64,000 nucleotides of DNA from contig CM046296.1 in the NCBI GenBank assembly GCA_025267735.1, positions 25,384,464-25,448,463 on the forward strand. The letters are read 5' to 3'. A model generated the notes under the pieces. It made no database searches. It saw only the letters and a list, made by a program, of their open reading frames with translations, and was not told where the DNA came from. Positions 26,101 to 39,653 of this stretch are shown one piece after another (positions within the stretch are counted from its first letter, which is position 1; each line of letters opens with the position of its first letter). The stretch comes from Mactra quadrangularis (taxonomy: Eukaryota; Mollusca; Bivalvia; Venerida; Mactridae). The translations under genes and the position numbers were made by a program.

Positions 26101-27202
26101 ATGTAACTTCAATGTCTAAATTTCATCCTATTCAAAACACCATTATAAATGATACATATATATATACACGCATTTCTACGTTTGACTTAGAATTCGTTCT
26201 GCAAGATACTTTGCAACGTGATTCAATCTGTTAGAATAAGTTTCCAATGACAAAAACCATTTTAATACGCCTTACAAAATGTATGATTTTTCATAAATGT
26301 CATATATGCTATCATGTATCAAACTTAAAGACAATAAGTAAATATTTCCACGTACTGATGAGCTCTTTGTGGAAGGATTTCTTAAAACTTGGGAACAAAA
26401 AAGTCAAGAAAAGAGGTTTAGTAGAAAAATGTACTGATATAGGATGGTAATTCCTATCAAATGTGTAAAGGAGATTATAAATGACCTACAGTTGACACTG
26501 TCAGTCCTTATTAAAATTTTATTCAAACCGACCCAGACTAATCGCTCGTACATCATGAAAAGCGGAAATGTTACCGATGTTTTGTGTATAGTTTATTACT
26601 TTAAACTATAAATCCGTCATTCATATAGCATCTTTATAACTGATAAAACAGGGTTTGATATCTAGATAGGATGGTATATGTTTGCTTGAACTGGTTTGCA
26701 CATGTAATAAATCATTTCAGGTGTAAATATTTAAAACTGAGCAGCTATAACTTATAGATTAAACCACATAAATTTCTAATTCTATCAAATGTTAAAGTTT
26801 TTACTTTTTAAAGAGTTCAACAATGCCATCATGGTAGAATGTGTTTATGTGACAAAGTTTACCGGATTTATCCGTACATCAGATTCAAATCCATCATACG
26901 CAGATGGAAATGGCTTCAGTTATCGGATGCCACACTTGACCGTCTATCACTTGAATACTGCTGAGCATCACGGAATTTATCTTTATAAGATATACTACAT
27001 GATGTACATCTTTCATCAAAATTAGTACAACGGAGTACATGTTGTGTTTTGCGTACTGGCTTGTTTAACTAGTTTTCACTTCATATATTACCTATTCAAT
27101 GTTTAAATTGGTGAACAACACCAGACCAAATCGTTAGAATACATTTTCTGATTGACAATAATAATGTCGTTAGATGGCATAAACGCGTTGTCAACGTTAG
27201 TC
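20113..27202. other. Non-coding, nothing recognised
   Basis: About 7 kb of AT-rich DNA. Short open frames on both strands (22259-22462, 23181-23372, 23623-23805, 26247-26450, 26789-27025) have no recognisable domain. A G-rich run of 16 bases lies at 24694-24709 (runs of 4, 4 and 6 G separated by single T). Confidence 0.6.
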
Positions 27203-27275
27203 GCGGCACTTTGCTAAGTGGTAAAACGAATGGATTTCGAATCACAAGATCCAGGGTTTGATCTGCGGTCGAGGT
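27203..27275 (+). repeat. Degenerate tRNA-like sequence, possible SINE head
   Basis: TTGCTAAGTGGTAAAACG resembles an A box, and CCAGGGTTTGATCTGC about 30 bp later resembles a B box with substitutions. A functional tRNA is unlikely because the stems do not close well. Most probably it is an old tRNA-derived repeat. Confidence 0.4.
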
Positions 27276-29450
27276 AATTTTAAATTTCAATAATCCTTCT
27301 ATAGTTAGGGTTTTGATCAACGGAAGAGTGTGCGAAAACTGAAAATGAAAAATACGCTTATGTTGCGAGTCAGTCGCCGCACTTAACTAATTTAAAATAA
27401 AAAGTTTCAGTAATGGCGTAAAATCTAACACTAGCAATAAAAAAGTTGTTTATATTTTAGAATTTAATTATTAACTGAAGTATCTTGGTTCCGACACATT
27501 TAATAAGATAGTTAACAGTTTCCGCCAAGAAAATGCAAATACGCCAACGCAAGAAATCTGTAGTGAGGCATACAAAAACATGACCCATGGTTGAAATAAT
27601 ACAGACCATTTTAATGAAGCATTTAAAACCAGATCGCACATTTTGACTACACTTGAGAATAATAATGTAGAGCTAGAAAGTAAGGCTTAAACAAGTGCAC
27701 TTCATTTCATATATCTGGATATGTTCGTAATACTCTGGAACTGGCTTTCTTGTTTTGTTAAGTCAGCTTTGAATTTCCGGTGAAATTATAATTATGAAAT
27801 TTTGTACTTAGGTCGAATGTCTGCTTACCATAGCTGATGAACTAAGCTTAACGGATTTCCGTAACAGACATGGATATATTAGATAAATGAAAGTATGAAA
27901 TTAGAAATGAGAAATAGTTTTTGAAATCTTATCAGTAAGATGACAGCATTTCTAATAAAGAACAATACAAAATTACGAGCATTAAAAGTATCGTGGTTCT
28001 TTAGGGTTAAGTACTATGATATTAAACAAAATGTTCAATTTTATCCTTATGTTGTTTTTTTTTAATTTTGTATTTCTCGTATTTTCCTCATTAAGTGTTC
28101 TATGTTCCATCTAGCATAAGGCGATGGTCCTAAGGATTGCATATTTTATACGATTGCCCTTTCTAGATGACGAACTAATTGTAATATGTACTGAATTATT
28201 TTGCCTATCCGTTATTTACGCGACTGCAAATCTAATTTGAAGTGTACAATGTTATTTATTTTATATTTTCCGACGCCGTTTATCAATATTTTTGTACGGT
28301 TTGTTCAGAGCAACTTCATGAGATATTTCATGACTACTGTTCACATGGCCGGGGCCAATAAAAATAATTGAAATCATTTGTATTGCAAACAATTAATTTC
28401 ACCAAGTTTTGATTGCCAAATTACAACCTTAAGGACATCTCGGTTTTTTACTTCATGATTGCAATTTGTTCCGCATACTCCTTACATAATAAAATAATTG
28501 AAAACCAATGATCAGGTTGGACTTATTCGCTAAAATGCACTTTTATGAAATAAAAAAGAAAGACATGCCATCTTTAGAATATGCCACAGATTATTTAAAT
28601 AAAAATAATTAAACATCAAAGTCATATCAATATTAACGTGCAGCCATGATAATGGAATTGGTATTTACACGAAATGAATACGCTTTATTAAATTTACAAA
28701 ACATTTGCAAAACTCAAACTTAACTTCTGTCTTTTAGAAGTAATACTTTGTTTGTTTTCCAAGACTATTCTGAAATAAAATATATAAACATCTTGCCCAG
28801 CACTGCACTTGTTAAAATCTATGAAGTACCAAATCCAAAAAAAGCAGCAAAATAAAAGTGCGGTCAGCCTGTAAGACTAAACTAGTGTTAACAGTTCTGT
28901 CTGTAGACCTAATGAGATTTTAGATTCTTGATTTGTGCCACATTAAATGTCTCGAGAAAATATCCTTCTACTATTATAATCGACTGCTTAGAAATAGCCC
29001 TTCAGCAATATAAATTGTGTCTTTAATTGTTTCCTTGCTGATATTGACTGACAATTTCAACGTATGTCCTTGGCGGTGTAACATTTAACTAGATATTGTA
29101 CAGTTGTTTTCAGATAATTTTGGCGGCATGTTAAGCTTGATACAACACTACGCCTTTTATTGAATGTTGATTTTTTTGAAACCATTAAAACAATATTAGT
29201 ATTAAGAACCTGAATTTCATTTTACAAAACTACAATTGAAAGCCAAATTGAAAGCAAGTTAACATTTTTTAAACTCTAGGAATGACTTACTGGCGCAAAA
29301 CACCAAATACCCTTCTTTGTCACAAATAATATCATTTCATGTATTGCAACTCTTGCAGCCTTTGATGCTACATTGTACTGATACTTTAACAAGATCTGAA
29401 CAGAAAAAAAATCTGGCACAAAAATCACCCAAGTTCATTCATTACAATTA
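27276..29450. other. Non-coding, nothing recognised
   Basis: AT-rich with no supported gene or repeat end. Confidence 0.6.
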
Positions 29451-29496
29451 TTTTTAAGATTGAATATTGAATATATTCAATTTTCAATCTTAAAAA
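29451..29496. repeat. 23-bp-arm palindrome without spacer
   Basis: Arms 29451-29473 and 29474-29496 are reverse complements with a single mismatch (left arm begins TTTTTAAGATTGAATATTG). With no loop, this is cruciform-prone AT-rich DNA. No element boundary is attached. Confidence 0.8.
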
Positions 29497-29819
29497 AAAA
29501 ACACGAAAGAAAACATTTTTACCTGCTTTTTACAAAATCGAATAAGAAGTCAGCTTTAAACATATTTAGACAACTTGATATTCATTGCAGACAAATTGGC
29601 TTAATCTAGTTTTCAAGTGAGTGCATAATATTTGTGTTATCTGCGCACGAAATTCTGTAAAGATTTAAATACCACAGTAATTATCAAAGATGCAAATATT
29701 CAGTACGAATCTACCAGCATAATATACCTAACCATATGACTCGATAATATGTATTTATGAGATCTTGCCATGATCTGACTAAATAAAATATACACGCTTG
29801 GTTTAAGAATGAAATTACC

Positions 29820-32800
29820 ATGGAGAAAACGTGGGAGAGAAGTATTAATAAAATGTGTAGTCCTGGAAATGACCAGCGAATTTCTGCTTACATGTAACTG
29901 GTTATCAGAAATTTAAATTGTTTGATAATTAACTCATAATTGTTCAGCACGATGAACAATGGTGTATTATTTTTTATGAAATTATGTTTCTTTGAATTAT
30001 CTATTTGCCAATCATTTACGAAGTATGTAAGATATATAGATAGACGAGTGCAAGACCAAAATATACTTTTTTATGAATAAACAAGTATTAGCATTGCCAA
30101 AAATGCTTGAAATCACCATTTAACCGTGTACGGCATCTTCTTTGAGTAAAAACATTCAGTCAATATGTGTCAGCGTTTTAGACCGTCCCATGTCTATTTA
30201 TAGAATACCGGGACTGGCGTGTCCTGTTTATTCGAATATGTAAAACATGTGTACGCTTTTGATTCATTGTGCAGACCTCCGGGCTGATAAAATTACATCG
30301 AATGAACAGGCGCTGCCTGGGACATGTTCCAACTGTGAACGTGAATTAGCTCTTTTATTATTAATTAAGCTTTTTTCATGTTTATTGATCACTTAAAAAC
30401 TATAATAAATTTATTAGCACACAGAAAAATTCGATTTCAGCCCAAATTCCGGCAGCTAATCGAACGTTCGCCGATATGTATGAATAGACTTGCCTGAAAG
30501 TAGGGAAGATAAGTTGCATTTTTTCAACAAATGCGAGTTATCAAAAGAAAAAAAACATGTTAGAATTAGTTTTGCACTTTTCCTGATCTTAAATTGCAAC
30601 TTTCTTGAAACTAGTACTCGTTCATATAAAGATAATAATATTTTCTGGTAATACAAACAGGTAACCCGACAAAACATGACATCGACGAGTCCACTCATGC
30701 ACCCCTAATTTGACTATTCGTCGTCCTTTTTTCATCATGTGACCTCAAATGCGTCGTTTTAATTGGCTTGAGGCAACCGGTGTCGACTACAAAATGCTCA
30801 AATTTTGATGATTGTGTATATTGCCGTTCTGAACGGCGATAATGAACGCAAACACTGTTCAGTTATTGGAGATGTTCAACGCCTTCATACTCCCAGCATG
30901 CAAAGATTTAAACGCGTTTTATAGGCTAGTTATTATTTGCAAATGCTTGATGGTTTTAGTCAAAGTCAAAAAGGTCTTAGGGTTTACGTTTATTGAATAT
31001 TATAGAGACTTAGGAACACTAGCGGCCCTACCATTAACACCAAGTTAGCAGTTTTGAAAAAAAAACTATTCCTTATATGAAAGATTTGATAGTTTGTCAA
31101 GACATTATGAAACGGGAGAAGAAACAAAAGAACAATAAAATATTATTCTAGGTCTACTTTCCTCTCGTAAGAACTCTTCAAGGTCCCACGTAATATAATA
31201 AGACGTTATATATGTCTTAATGAACACAAGAAATACGTTGGCAAATCACTTATCCTGAATCGTTGTCCGAATTTGGTTCCCTAAGGCGTATATATACAAT
31301 CATCAAGGCGGGAAATATATTATTGGTTACTTGTTACGTCCAGTAAGTCCGTGGTATGTTCATTATCCGAGAAATAAGCATCGTTACGGAACCAGAATGA
31401 GATATTCTAAATCTATAAATGTAAGAAAGTTCATTCATGCATATATAATTAACTCATTCCTCTTCTAATAGTTACACTTGTGTATAATAATGATTAAGAT
31501 AGATGAGTAATATCTTGCTAGATCACGTATACATCTTGGTTTGGGGTATTACTGAACCACTGTAGCATAAAGGAAAGATAAAAAAGACTTACCGCTATGT
31601 GAGAGGGAAGCACAAGGTTGTCCAGGAAGAATGAATGTCAATTACTTGATAAAAACGTGTTTAGATTAGTTAACATATTCACATAATACGGTATCAATAT
31701 TTCCAATGACAATGATTGGTGTGCAATTATCTTGTTCGCCAACCACTACATCCAAGTTAATGCCAGTTTGGTCAGCATGGAATTGCATAATTTCATCATG
31801 CCGATTATGTTAGTTGGATAACACATGGTCTTCTTGTTCGTCATTTTTCTATGTCTTCATGCTAAAAAACATAATAAACGTTGCATAATTATTATTTTCT
31901 CTATCAACAATAAAAAAAAAAACATCTCAAAGATAATAGGTGATGTTATCATAATGCATGTTTCACAGCTATAATTACACATTTAGGTCTATCTAAAAAT
32001 GTAAGTTCTGATACGTTCTATGTTTTCTAACCAAAGTGAATGCCATAATTGTAAAGTTGCATTTCAGAAATAGAGTGATGTTGGTCCATGAATAATTCTG
32101 AGAGAAACTGTTGTTAAACGTGCTGCATTTCAATTCTTTGGATTATCAAATCTATCAAAGCTATGTCATGTATTAAATCCCCGCAAGTATTTACACCTCA
32201 TGTATTAAATCTTTAGAATTTATTTTCGACGAGGTCAAACTCAAGGCCTTAGAAAACAATTCTGTACTTTTAATGTATGGGTTATGCAAATGCGGTTTTT
32301 GTTAGTCTGAATGCAAAGATCTAAACGAATGCTCAATGTAAATTATTCCAACACGTCAATTTTGTCTGAGATGTAGTTGTTGGCATATTTAATATACGCC
32401 ATGATATATTATAAGACACTTGATATGTGATGAGAAATGTGTCAGTACAAATACGTGGGAAAGCAGTTATTTGTAAAACATACATTTATTACATGTTAAA
32501 CGAATTAAATTTGTCTTGCTTTCACTAAAATCAGCCGCGACGTTAGAATGCAAGACGTAAGATGTGAAGTATTTAAATCTCTTCGTACTGACAAATTAGA
32601 AGAAGTTTTTGTACGACAAAGATAGTAGTAAGAAACGATCATAAGAACCCGATAATACGACCTAGACACGTGTGTATGTAAACCAGAAAGCTGTAACGAT
32701 CTTAGAACTGTGTAATATGGGAATTTGACAAGCTGCTCTGAGTTCCATTTCGATCGCTGCATCAAATCGACGGCTTGTTATTGTGTTCCATTATAGGGAG

Positions 32801-33600
32801 TCAGTATTGGCTTAATGTGAAAAGTTAGTTGATACGGATGATTACAATGTCCGGTCAAGATTAAACGACACCTATAATGTGATGCAAGTAATTGTTAGAC
32901 TGTGGTGTTAAGAAGTGTTTAATCAAAACAGACCTGGAAATTGCACTTTTCTTAGGGTATTACCTAATATTTTCAGCCAAGAAACATGATTCATGACTAT
33001 CTTAAATCTCTTCATGCTTTAATATTCACTTTGATGTTCTCTTTACAGCGAGTCCTAGTCATGAGAAAATTTCAACTTTTTGAACCAGTTTTAACCATTT
33101 TTTATTCTTCTTCTTATTTCGTCTGTGTAGTCCAATAATGCTTGCATATTTTATTGCGTTTAAAGATAAAAATCACAGAAGCTTTAAGATGTTCGTATTT
33201 GGCATTGCTTTTTCATCACTAACATTTGCGTGTTGAAAGGCATCGACAATGTGATAATTAACAATCATGGGCGAGAGCATTTCTCTAATTTGCCAAGTTT
33301 TAAAAATCTTTTGACAAAACAAAATTAATGTGCTTTTATCACGTGTCTTAATACTTCAGCTACAATACCGAATTCAAAAGTCAATATTTCGTTCGATTGT
33401 TATAATTCTGGCCAAATGGATCCGTACGAGAGAAAAATACTTTCATTTCTCCAGTTGCGTATGTCATGTTCTTGATGTCAAGTTGTATGTTATTTAGAAT
33501 AGCTGTCTGATTGGTTTGCTGAGTACATCATGTATCAATTGAATGAAATGAAGTTGATGGAACACACTCTCAATATAATGTTAGCAGTCTAATGAAAGTT
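29820..33600 (+). repeat. Unit 1 of an old three-copy tandem duplication
   Basis: Landmarks shared with the later units, in order: GAAGTATTAATAAAATGTGTAG (29838), AACTCATAATTGTTCAGCACGA (29931), ATTAAATCCCCGCAAGTATTTAC (32172), TTAGAAAACAATTCTGTAC (about 32250), then AGAATAGCTGTCTGATTG (about 33496). The first two landmarks and the ATTAAATCCCCG landmark are about 2.34 kb apart here but only about 0.74 kb apart in units 2 and 3. Unit 1 therefore carries roughly 1.6 kb of extra DNA, within which the hairpin-ended repeat at 30697-30840 lies. Non-coding. Confidence 0.65.
30697..30840 (-). repeat. Hairpin-ended dispersed repeat, copy A
   Basis: About 144 bp matching the reverse complement of 63855-63998 at roughly four in five positions by hand alignment (shared AATTTGAGCATTTTGTAGTC-type and GCATTTGNGGTCANATGATG blocks). 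It ends in a near-perfect 10-bp hairpin, ATTGCCGTTC/GAACGGCGAT (30820-30840). A terminal hairpin is seen in Helitron 3' ends, but I cannot place the diagnostic CTRR terminus. Confidence 0.6.
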
Positions 33601-33939
33601 ATCATTCATTGGATGAAAATTGTCTTCTAGTACATCGTAAAGTTTTGAATTTTTTAGATGTGTTTAGAAAAATAACTTACTATAAGTACGTATGGATATG
33701 TGAGATAAAGTTAAGAGTAGCCAATCAGCAGTGTAAGTTGCGGTCTTCGAACATATCGATCCATAAGCACGTGTCTTTGCACTTTAACCTTGCTTCTTTT
33801 TTAAGTTAATCGTAACAATCAATAGTAATACTGTCAAATCTAACACTGTTATGCAATTATATCAGTTTGAGTGAGCGATGATTTGTCTGAATAAAATCTT
33901 CAACGCTTAATGAAAGAGTTAAATTACCGTAAAGAATAT

Positions 33940-35830
33940 GTAGGCGAAAGTTATTAATAAACTATGTAATCCAAAAACGACCAGAAACTTCTGCTTAACT
34001 GATAATCAGTAATGACAATTATGTGGAAGAAACTCATAATTGTTCAGCACGACGAAAAGGAATAGTACACCGTCGGGCATAATTAACTAGATAATGACTT
34101 GTCTAGTCTCAATGCAGCGTGAAGTTCAAATTTATTAACCCGTTTTTGCATAATACACTTAAGATATTGGTTGAGTATGATAATGAATTTACAGCCTTTG
34201 CCTGGCATTTTACTGTCGATAAAATGTTTGATTGAAACTGGCTTTTTACTAAACAGCTCAAATTCTTTTAGTTTAGCTACTTATGTACTCGGTTTTAATA
34301 CGTCAAAATGATTTAAACTGAAGCACTTCCAAAAACACTAAAGCTTAATCTGATACTACAACTATCAAAATACCGGTGTCTCAAATTAAAAGTGCATCTA
34401 TGAACATAGAGTTCCCGCTTTCGTCTTGTAGCATGTTTTATAGCTAATTGCACCATTAATTCCATAAATTATACTTTTATAATGTTGTCATTGCATTGTT
34501 CACTCAACAATCTTAACCATAGTTGGAGTAATAGAACGAGGGAAATATTTGCTATGTAGCCATAGACGAACACTCCATCCTATGTTTACAATTGCATTTC
34601 TGATACTAAGCCTATCACTTTGAAAATGAGACCAGCGTAATTTATTGTGATTCGTGTTATTGTTATTTCTATCTCATTCCATATACTCTCATTAAATCCC
34701 CGCAAATATTTACAACTCTTGCATTAAAACGTCCATACTTTGCACAGCACAAGGTCTATGAAAACAAGTTTATACAGTTTCTTTCAAGTAGATTATGTAA
34801 ATTTGTAATATTTTGTCAGAATTGAACAATTTAATCGAACTGTACGACGGACCAACGAACGCTAAACAAAGAGCTTTCCCATCAATCACTATTATTCGAA
34901 TTGCAATATGTTTGCATATTCATAAGATTCATTTACGATATTCTGACAATTTAAAGAATACTTGGGGCACGTAACAAGACGTTAACGAATCCTTTTTAAT
35001 ATTAAATAAAGCTTTAATTTCCCATTTTGTTGTCCTGATTACTTCCAATGATGCATTGATGGTTTCAAGGCTTGAGAAAATGAATTACGATCGTGGCATC
35101 GCTATTTTTGCACTAAAAGTTGCGTGCTAACATGTATTGTTTGACATTTAGTAATCATAGGTCATTAACCATGCGATGATTTTTAAAATAAAAATTCCTC
35201 GACTCTGTGTTACATAACACTGAAAATACATAATACTGTTCTTCACAAACATAATCTGTGTTGTTATTAGCAACATCATTAGCAAGTTTGATTGTTACAT
35301 TTCCATTGAAATGTTTCCGTTCGGGAAATGAATTGCTTAATTTGAAGAAGGGAATATGCAATGTTTCACGTGTACGATTGGGTGTTGTTTTAAATGACAG
35401 TCTTAAGTGTTGCTTAGAACTCCTAGCACGAAATAAATGACATTGTACCGTTGAAACTAAGCATCAACACATCAAAACAAATTCATTGAAAGCTATCAAC
35501 CCAGGCTTTGAAAGGATATACGTAATATTGTCTACGTACGTATTATTTTATAGACATAACATATGATATGTCATGTGTTACCATTAGTTACTGACAGTAA
35601 AGTGAACATGGTCAGAATAACCTTTGTCGAATGATAACATGACATTTGTACAGTCTACTGGTTATGTTCGTTTAATTGCATGGATATTATCAGAAAAGGA
35701 CAGAACTGTATTAATTGCAGATTGCATAGCACAATGTGTATACATAATTGAAAAATTGATTCGATGTTTTAGAATTTGTTCGTAACATGTGGTGTTGTAA
35801 CAATGCAATGGAGAAACCATGGAAATCTAG
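33940..35830 (+). repeat. Unit 2 of the tandem duplication
   Basis: Landmarks: GTTATTAATAAACTATGTAATCC (about 33952), AACTCATAATTGTTCAGCACGA (about 34029), ATTAAATCCCCGCAAATATTTAC (34691), TATGAAAACAAGTTTATAC (about 34757), GACGGACCAACGAACGCTAA (about 34845) and TTTCCGTTCGGG (about 35313). It appears truncated relative to units 1 and 3: the AGCTGTCTGATTG landmark is missing. It is non-coding; small frames at 35155-35440 overlap on both strands and are not supported. Confidence 0.62.
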
Positions 35831-35849
35831 CTTCTCAAATGCGTAGAGT

Positions 35850-38060
35850 ATATATTGAAGAAAGTAATAAAACTAGTGAATAATTTGGTGAAAATTTCTT
35901 TAACATTTGAATTGTTTCTTACTAGCTTTTCTAATCAATGCCTTTAAGTACCGTTTATTTGTTTTTCTTTACACACGGAGCTTTTTGCTCAATTAAGGTA
36001 TGACAAAAATACTTATCATTTAATATTATTATATACTATTTAGGTTTATAAACAATTTAACATGAGCCTTTAAAATAATTTCATATAAAATTGGTTGCAT
36101 TAATGTTTCGCCATATTATCCTTGGTTAATAGCATGTGTAAACAATTATAAAGACAACGAGTTCTCATCACGGCAAGTTGAATAACGACGGTTACTCTAT
36201 TACCATTTGACATGCAATAGGTGTTATTATAGTTCTGAAAGTGCAAACAAGCAAAGATCGAAACGTTTGTAATGTAAGAAAGAAAATGGACAAACCAATG
36301 GACATGTCTTGGGCCAAAAGTACAAACTGAAAACAAAAACAACCGTTAATGAAACAATTTAATCTAATGAAATAATGTAGTATCACCATCAAGACCTATG
36401 TTATAGTTTGACATTGATTGACGTATATATACAGTTTAACTAGTTCAGAATTGATATGTTGTCCCTAAAAGTAATTATATAATAGAACATTGTTCCAAAG
36501 ACTGCACTATAGTGGCTGTTGGTTGCTCAGTATATGCATTCGTAAAGCTAATGATATTTCAAATCATTTTCTTTAATTTCCTTTGAGGTCCCAATAAATG
36601 CCCGCAAATATTTACCTCATATGCATTTAGTTTCTTTTCTGAATTTCTGTTCGAAGACACGTACACTGTCTTGGAAAACATTTTCCAAGTTTACTCGTAG
36701 ATTATGGAAACGCAAATATACATATTGTATATAAATGCAACAATCTTACTTAAATATACGATGGATCAATGCACGCTAACTGTTAGCAAAACAATGCACT
36801 AGTCTACGAGTAGTCTGGGATACAGTAAATCTTAACACATTTTAATCATTAAATAGTCTTCTGATAGTTTCTAAAACACGCTTGCGAATGAAACTTCTTC
36901 TTCGGGAGAAAACTTGAACCATGTCAGTCGGAGAAAGTGATGGAAAACACATTCCTTCATTTTCCTACATTACTCATTGTACATTAGACAAGTACTCCGT
37001 GGCTAATGTTCTGTGTGCAGAAATAATTCATCATACCGAATTCGAATGTATGAGTGTATCGTACTTTTGGTAAATTCTTTTTCTAAGAACATTACAGAAT
37101 ACTTAATATGCGACTAGTAAAGGCGATATGGTTGATTCTGTCTTGTAATGGAATTGATGGTTCGGAGGTAGAAAATGTGAAAATGTACACATGCTTCGCG
37201 CTTTTGTTAACATGGAGAAGTGGTACTGATTGTGGTAGCCAAATGTGTTGCTATTTCTGAAAATAAAACAGAAATATTTTGAAGTATTCTTAGCTTTTGA
37301 AAAAAGTATGCATGCTCCAGGAAAGCTCGTTTAGTAATTTAAAATAACAGTATAGATTTAAAGCATTGTTGCACCATTTATGTTTGATTAGAGTACAGAC
37401 ACTTTTATTTTTTTTATTTCAATACATTGGCTATTTTGTTTCAACAAATGTGTTTTTCTTGGTATTTCCTCTCTTCTGTAATATTTCGATTCAGGTTTCC
37501 TTTCTGACTGAGACTTTCTTAAAACCTGAATTGGCAATTTTGATTATGTTTTGTTCTATCCGTTTAACTGCAAATAATCTTTACGGTTCATCTGGATCAA
37601 CAATAACGAACAACCTCTCTGTTTTTGTAGCTAAGTAACAATCTAATGCCACGTAGAATGTCTTAAAATGAAAAAAAGATTAAGCGTTTGCTTGAATTCG
37701 TTTAGTCTACATAAGGGTTTGTGTAAACAAAAGCACTTGTAATGAATATTACGCATTCATAGGACGTTACCCTCGCTGTTATTATGATTAAAAACTTCAA
37801 CTTCTTAATTAAAATGGCTTTCCAAAAATGAACATCTAAAGCAATACAGTTCGTAATCATTTTCTTGTTTGAGTTGTACAAATTCTGTCGAAATATTTCC
37901 GTTCAGGGGAACAATTCTTTAATTTTACTCAAGGCATATGTCATGTTCTTTTGTTAGATGTTATTTAGAATAGCTGTCTGATTGCTTTTCTGATTACATC
38001 ATGTATCAATAGAATGAAAAAAAGTTGATGGAACACTCTCTTATTATAAAATTATCATAC
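35850..38060 (+). repeat. Unit 3 of the tandem duplication
   Basis: Landmarks: GAAGAAAGTAATAAAACTAG (about 35857), AATAAATGCCCGCAAATATTTAC (36593), TTGGAAAACATTTTCC (about 36671), CGATGGATCAATGCACGCTAA (about 36760), TTTCCGTTCAGGG (about 37896), AGAATAGCTGTCTGATTG (about 37966) and AGTTGATGGAACACTCTC (about 38022). The first-to-second landmark distance (about 736 bp) equals that in unit 2 (about 740 bp), which supports a real duplication rather than scattered similarity. A frame at 37366-37638 lies inside and is not recognisable. Confidence 0.65.
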
Positions 38061-38162
38061 AGAGGGTGAACAATATACCAGTGAAGTTTTATTAGACATA
38101 TTCTACAGTGATTCCGTGTGTGATTTGGGAGCAGTCAAATGGTTGGCCGGTCGTGGAGAGGC

Positions 38163-38219
38163 TAGTGTTTTGAACTGTTGTCGGAGGACGAGTCGAGCAG
38201 TTAAAACACTATCTCCGAC
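38163..38219. repeat. Two interlocked inverted repeats
   Basis: TAGTGTTTTGAACTG (38163-38177) pairs with CAGTTAAAACACTA (38198-38211) with a one-base bulge. GTCGGAG (38180-38186) pairs with CTCCGAC (38213-38219). The order arm1-arm2-arm1'-arm2' is the topology of an H-type pseudoknot if transcribed. The stretch is less AT-rich than its surroundings. Confidence 0.65.
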
Positions 38220-39298
38220 ACATTTTATGAAATACTAGTAACAGTTATGTTACCTGTCCAAAATCTGTCTTAACAGTACTTGCAGATAAAAAAACGAACA
38301 GGAAAATAAAAAGTTTTGCAAATATAATATTAAGTAACTTTCTCAATTAATCAATTGTTCAATTATGTCACACTATCAACATTTTACAGGTCTGTAGCTT
38401 TTCATAAATAGTAATAGTTCAAGTAGCATAGCGTGGGGTCAGAGTACGCGCAGGAAACTGTTGAAACTTGACTATCGCGAACATGATAAGTTCTTAGAAG
38501 TTCAGAAAAAAGCTTAATACCAAATTGCGTTTATATAAGGAATCAAGTTGTAACAGAAATGTTTAAACTACAAAAAATATCAAAGGGTATGGCCATGCTA
38601 ATAACCGTATGATAAATCTAATTTAATACACGCAATGTACTCAAACTTTTATTCAACTTCGTTGGTTTGCTGTCTTCCTTTGTCAAGTTTCATTTGAGCA
38701 GTATTTTATGTCACATTTAACTAGGATTATTACATAACAGAAAGTAAGAAGAATCAAGATTTACACTTATTGTTAAAGTAATAATAAGTCTGTCATTTAA
38801 AATTCTACACAATGCAAGATCATAACAGTATTCATTGACATGTGATTATGATAATTATGAGTTCAATATCAGCACTAGTATAAGATAAATTACAAACATA
38901 TTGTTTACAAAACTCATGTTTAGATATGATAGCAAGGTCATACTCTAAGTAACCTTAAAATGTACTGATAACTTAGGAAGATATTTTTTGAAATCATTAA
39001 GGCGGCATTCAATCTCTCACGTTTTATAATTGACTACAAATATCCTAGTATAAACTCCGGAGAATAACATTCATGGCAGCAAGGACAATAATATAGTACT
39101 GATTACTAAGTCTCCATGAAGTACTTGGACATACGGTGGAAAATGAGATAAAATCCAAACATGTCTCAATACTCCTTAACAGACAAACTACAAGAAATCG
39201 TTAATGAAACAATTTTATCTAATGAAAAAGTGTAGTACCAGTTTTCAGACAAATGTTATAATTTGTGAGTCAATAACATACTAGACTGATACAGTACT
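38220..39298. other. Non-coding, nothing recognised
   Basis: AT-rich spacer with no supported feature. Confidence 0.6.
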
Positions 39299-39302
39299 TT
39301 AA

Positions 39303-39649
39303 AGGTACTCATTTACAGATTTCCACTTAAATATCAACTTTTTCTAAAACTATCAAAATTGTATGGAAATATTTTTGGTAGCAGGAAAGTAGTGTTCTGG
39401 TGATGACAATTTTATTGCAAATTGACATATAACTACAAATGATGGTGTTTCTTGTAGTTAATATCTACCCCGTATGTCACGGTACAGACAGTTTTTGTGC
39501 ATTTTGTTTGTGACTTTTGTGGTATATTTCTTGCAAAATATGGGTCAGTTTGTCTTTAAATAATAAGAATTATGTTTGACACAATTATAGACACTGAATG
39601 ATGGTTTGAAATTATAGAAACAATCAACCAAATCTGTGAACTAGTACCT
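39303..39649. mobile_element. 347-bp MITE in a TTAA site
   Basis: TTAA lies directly outside both ends (39299-39302 and 39650-39653). The left terminus AGGTACTCATTTACAGATTT and the reverse complement of the right, AGGTACTAGTTCACAGATTT, form a 20-bp TIR with three mismatches. A TTAA duplication is used by piggyBac and Kolobok elements. The termini do not start CCC, so piggyBac is not obvious. There is no coding capacity. A partial second copy is at 20030-20112. Confidence 0.75.
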
Positions 39650-39653
39650 TTAA

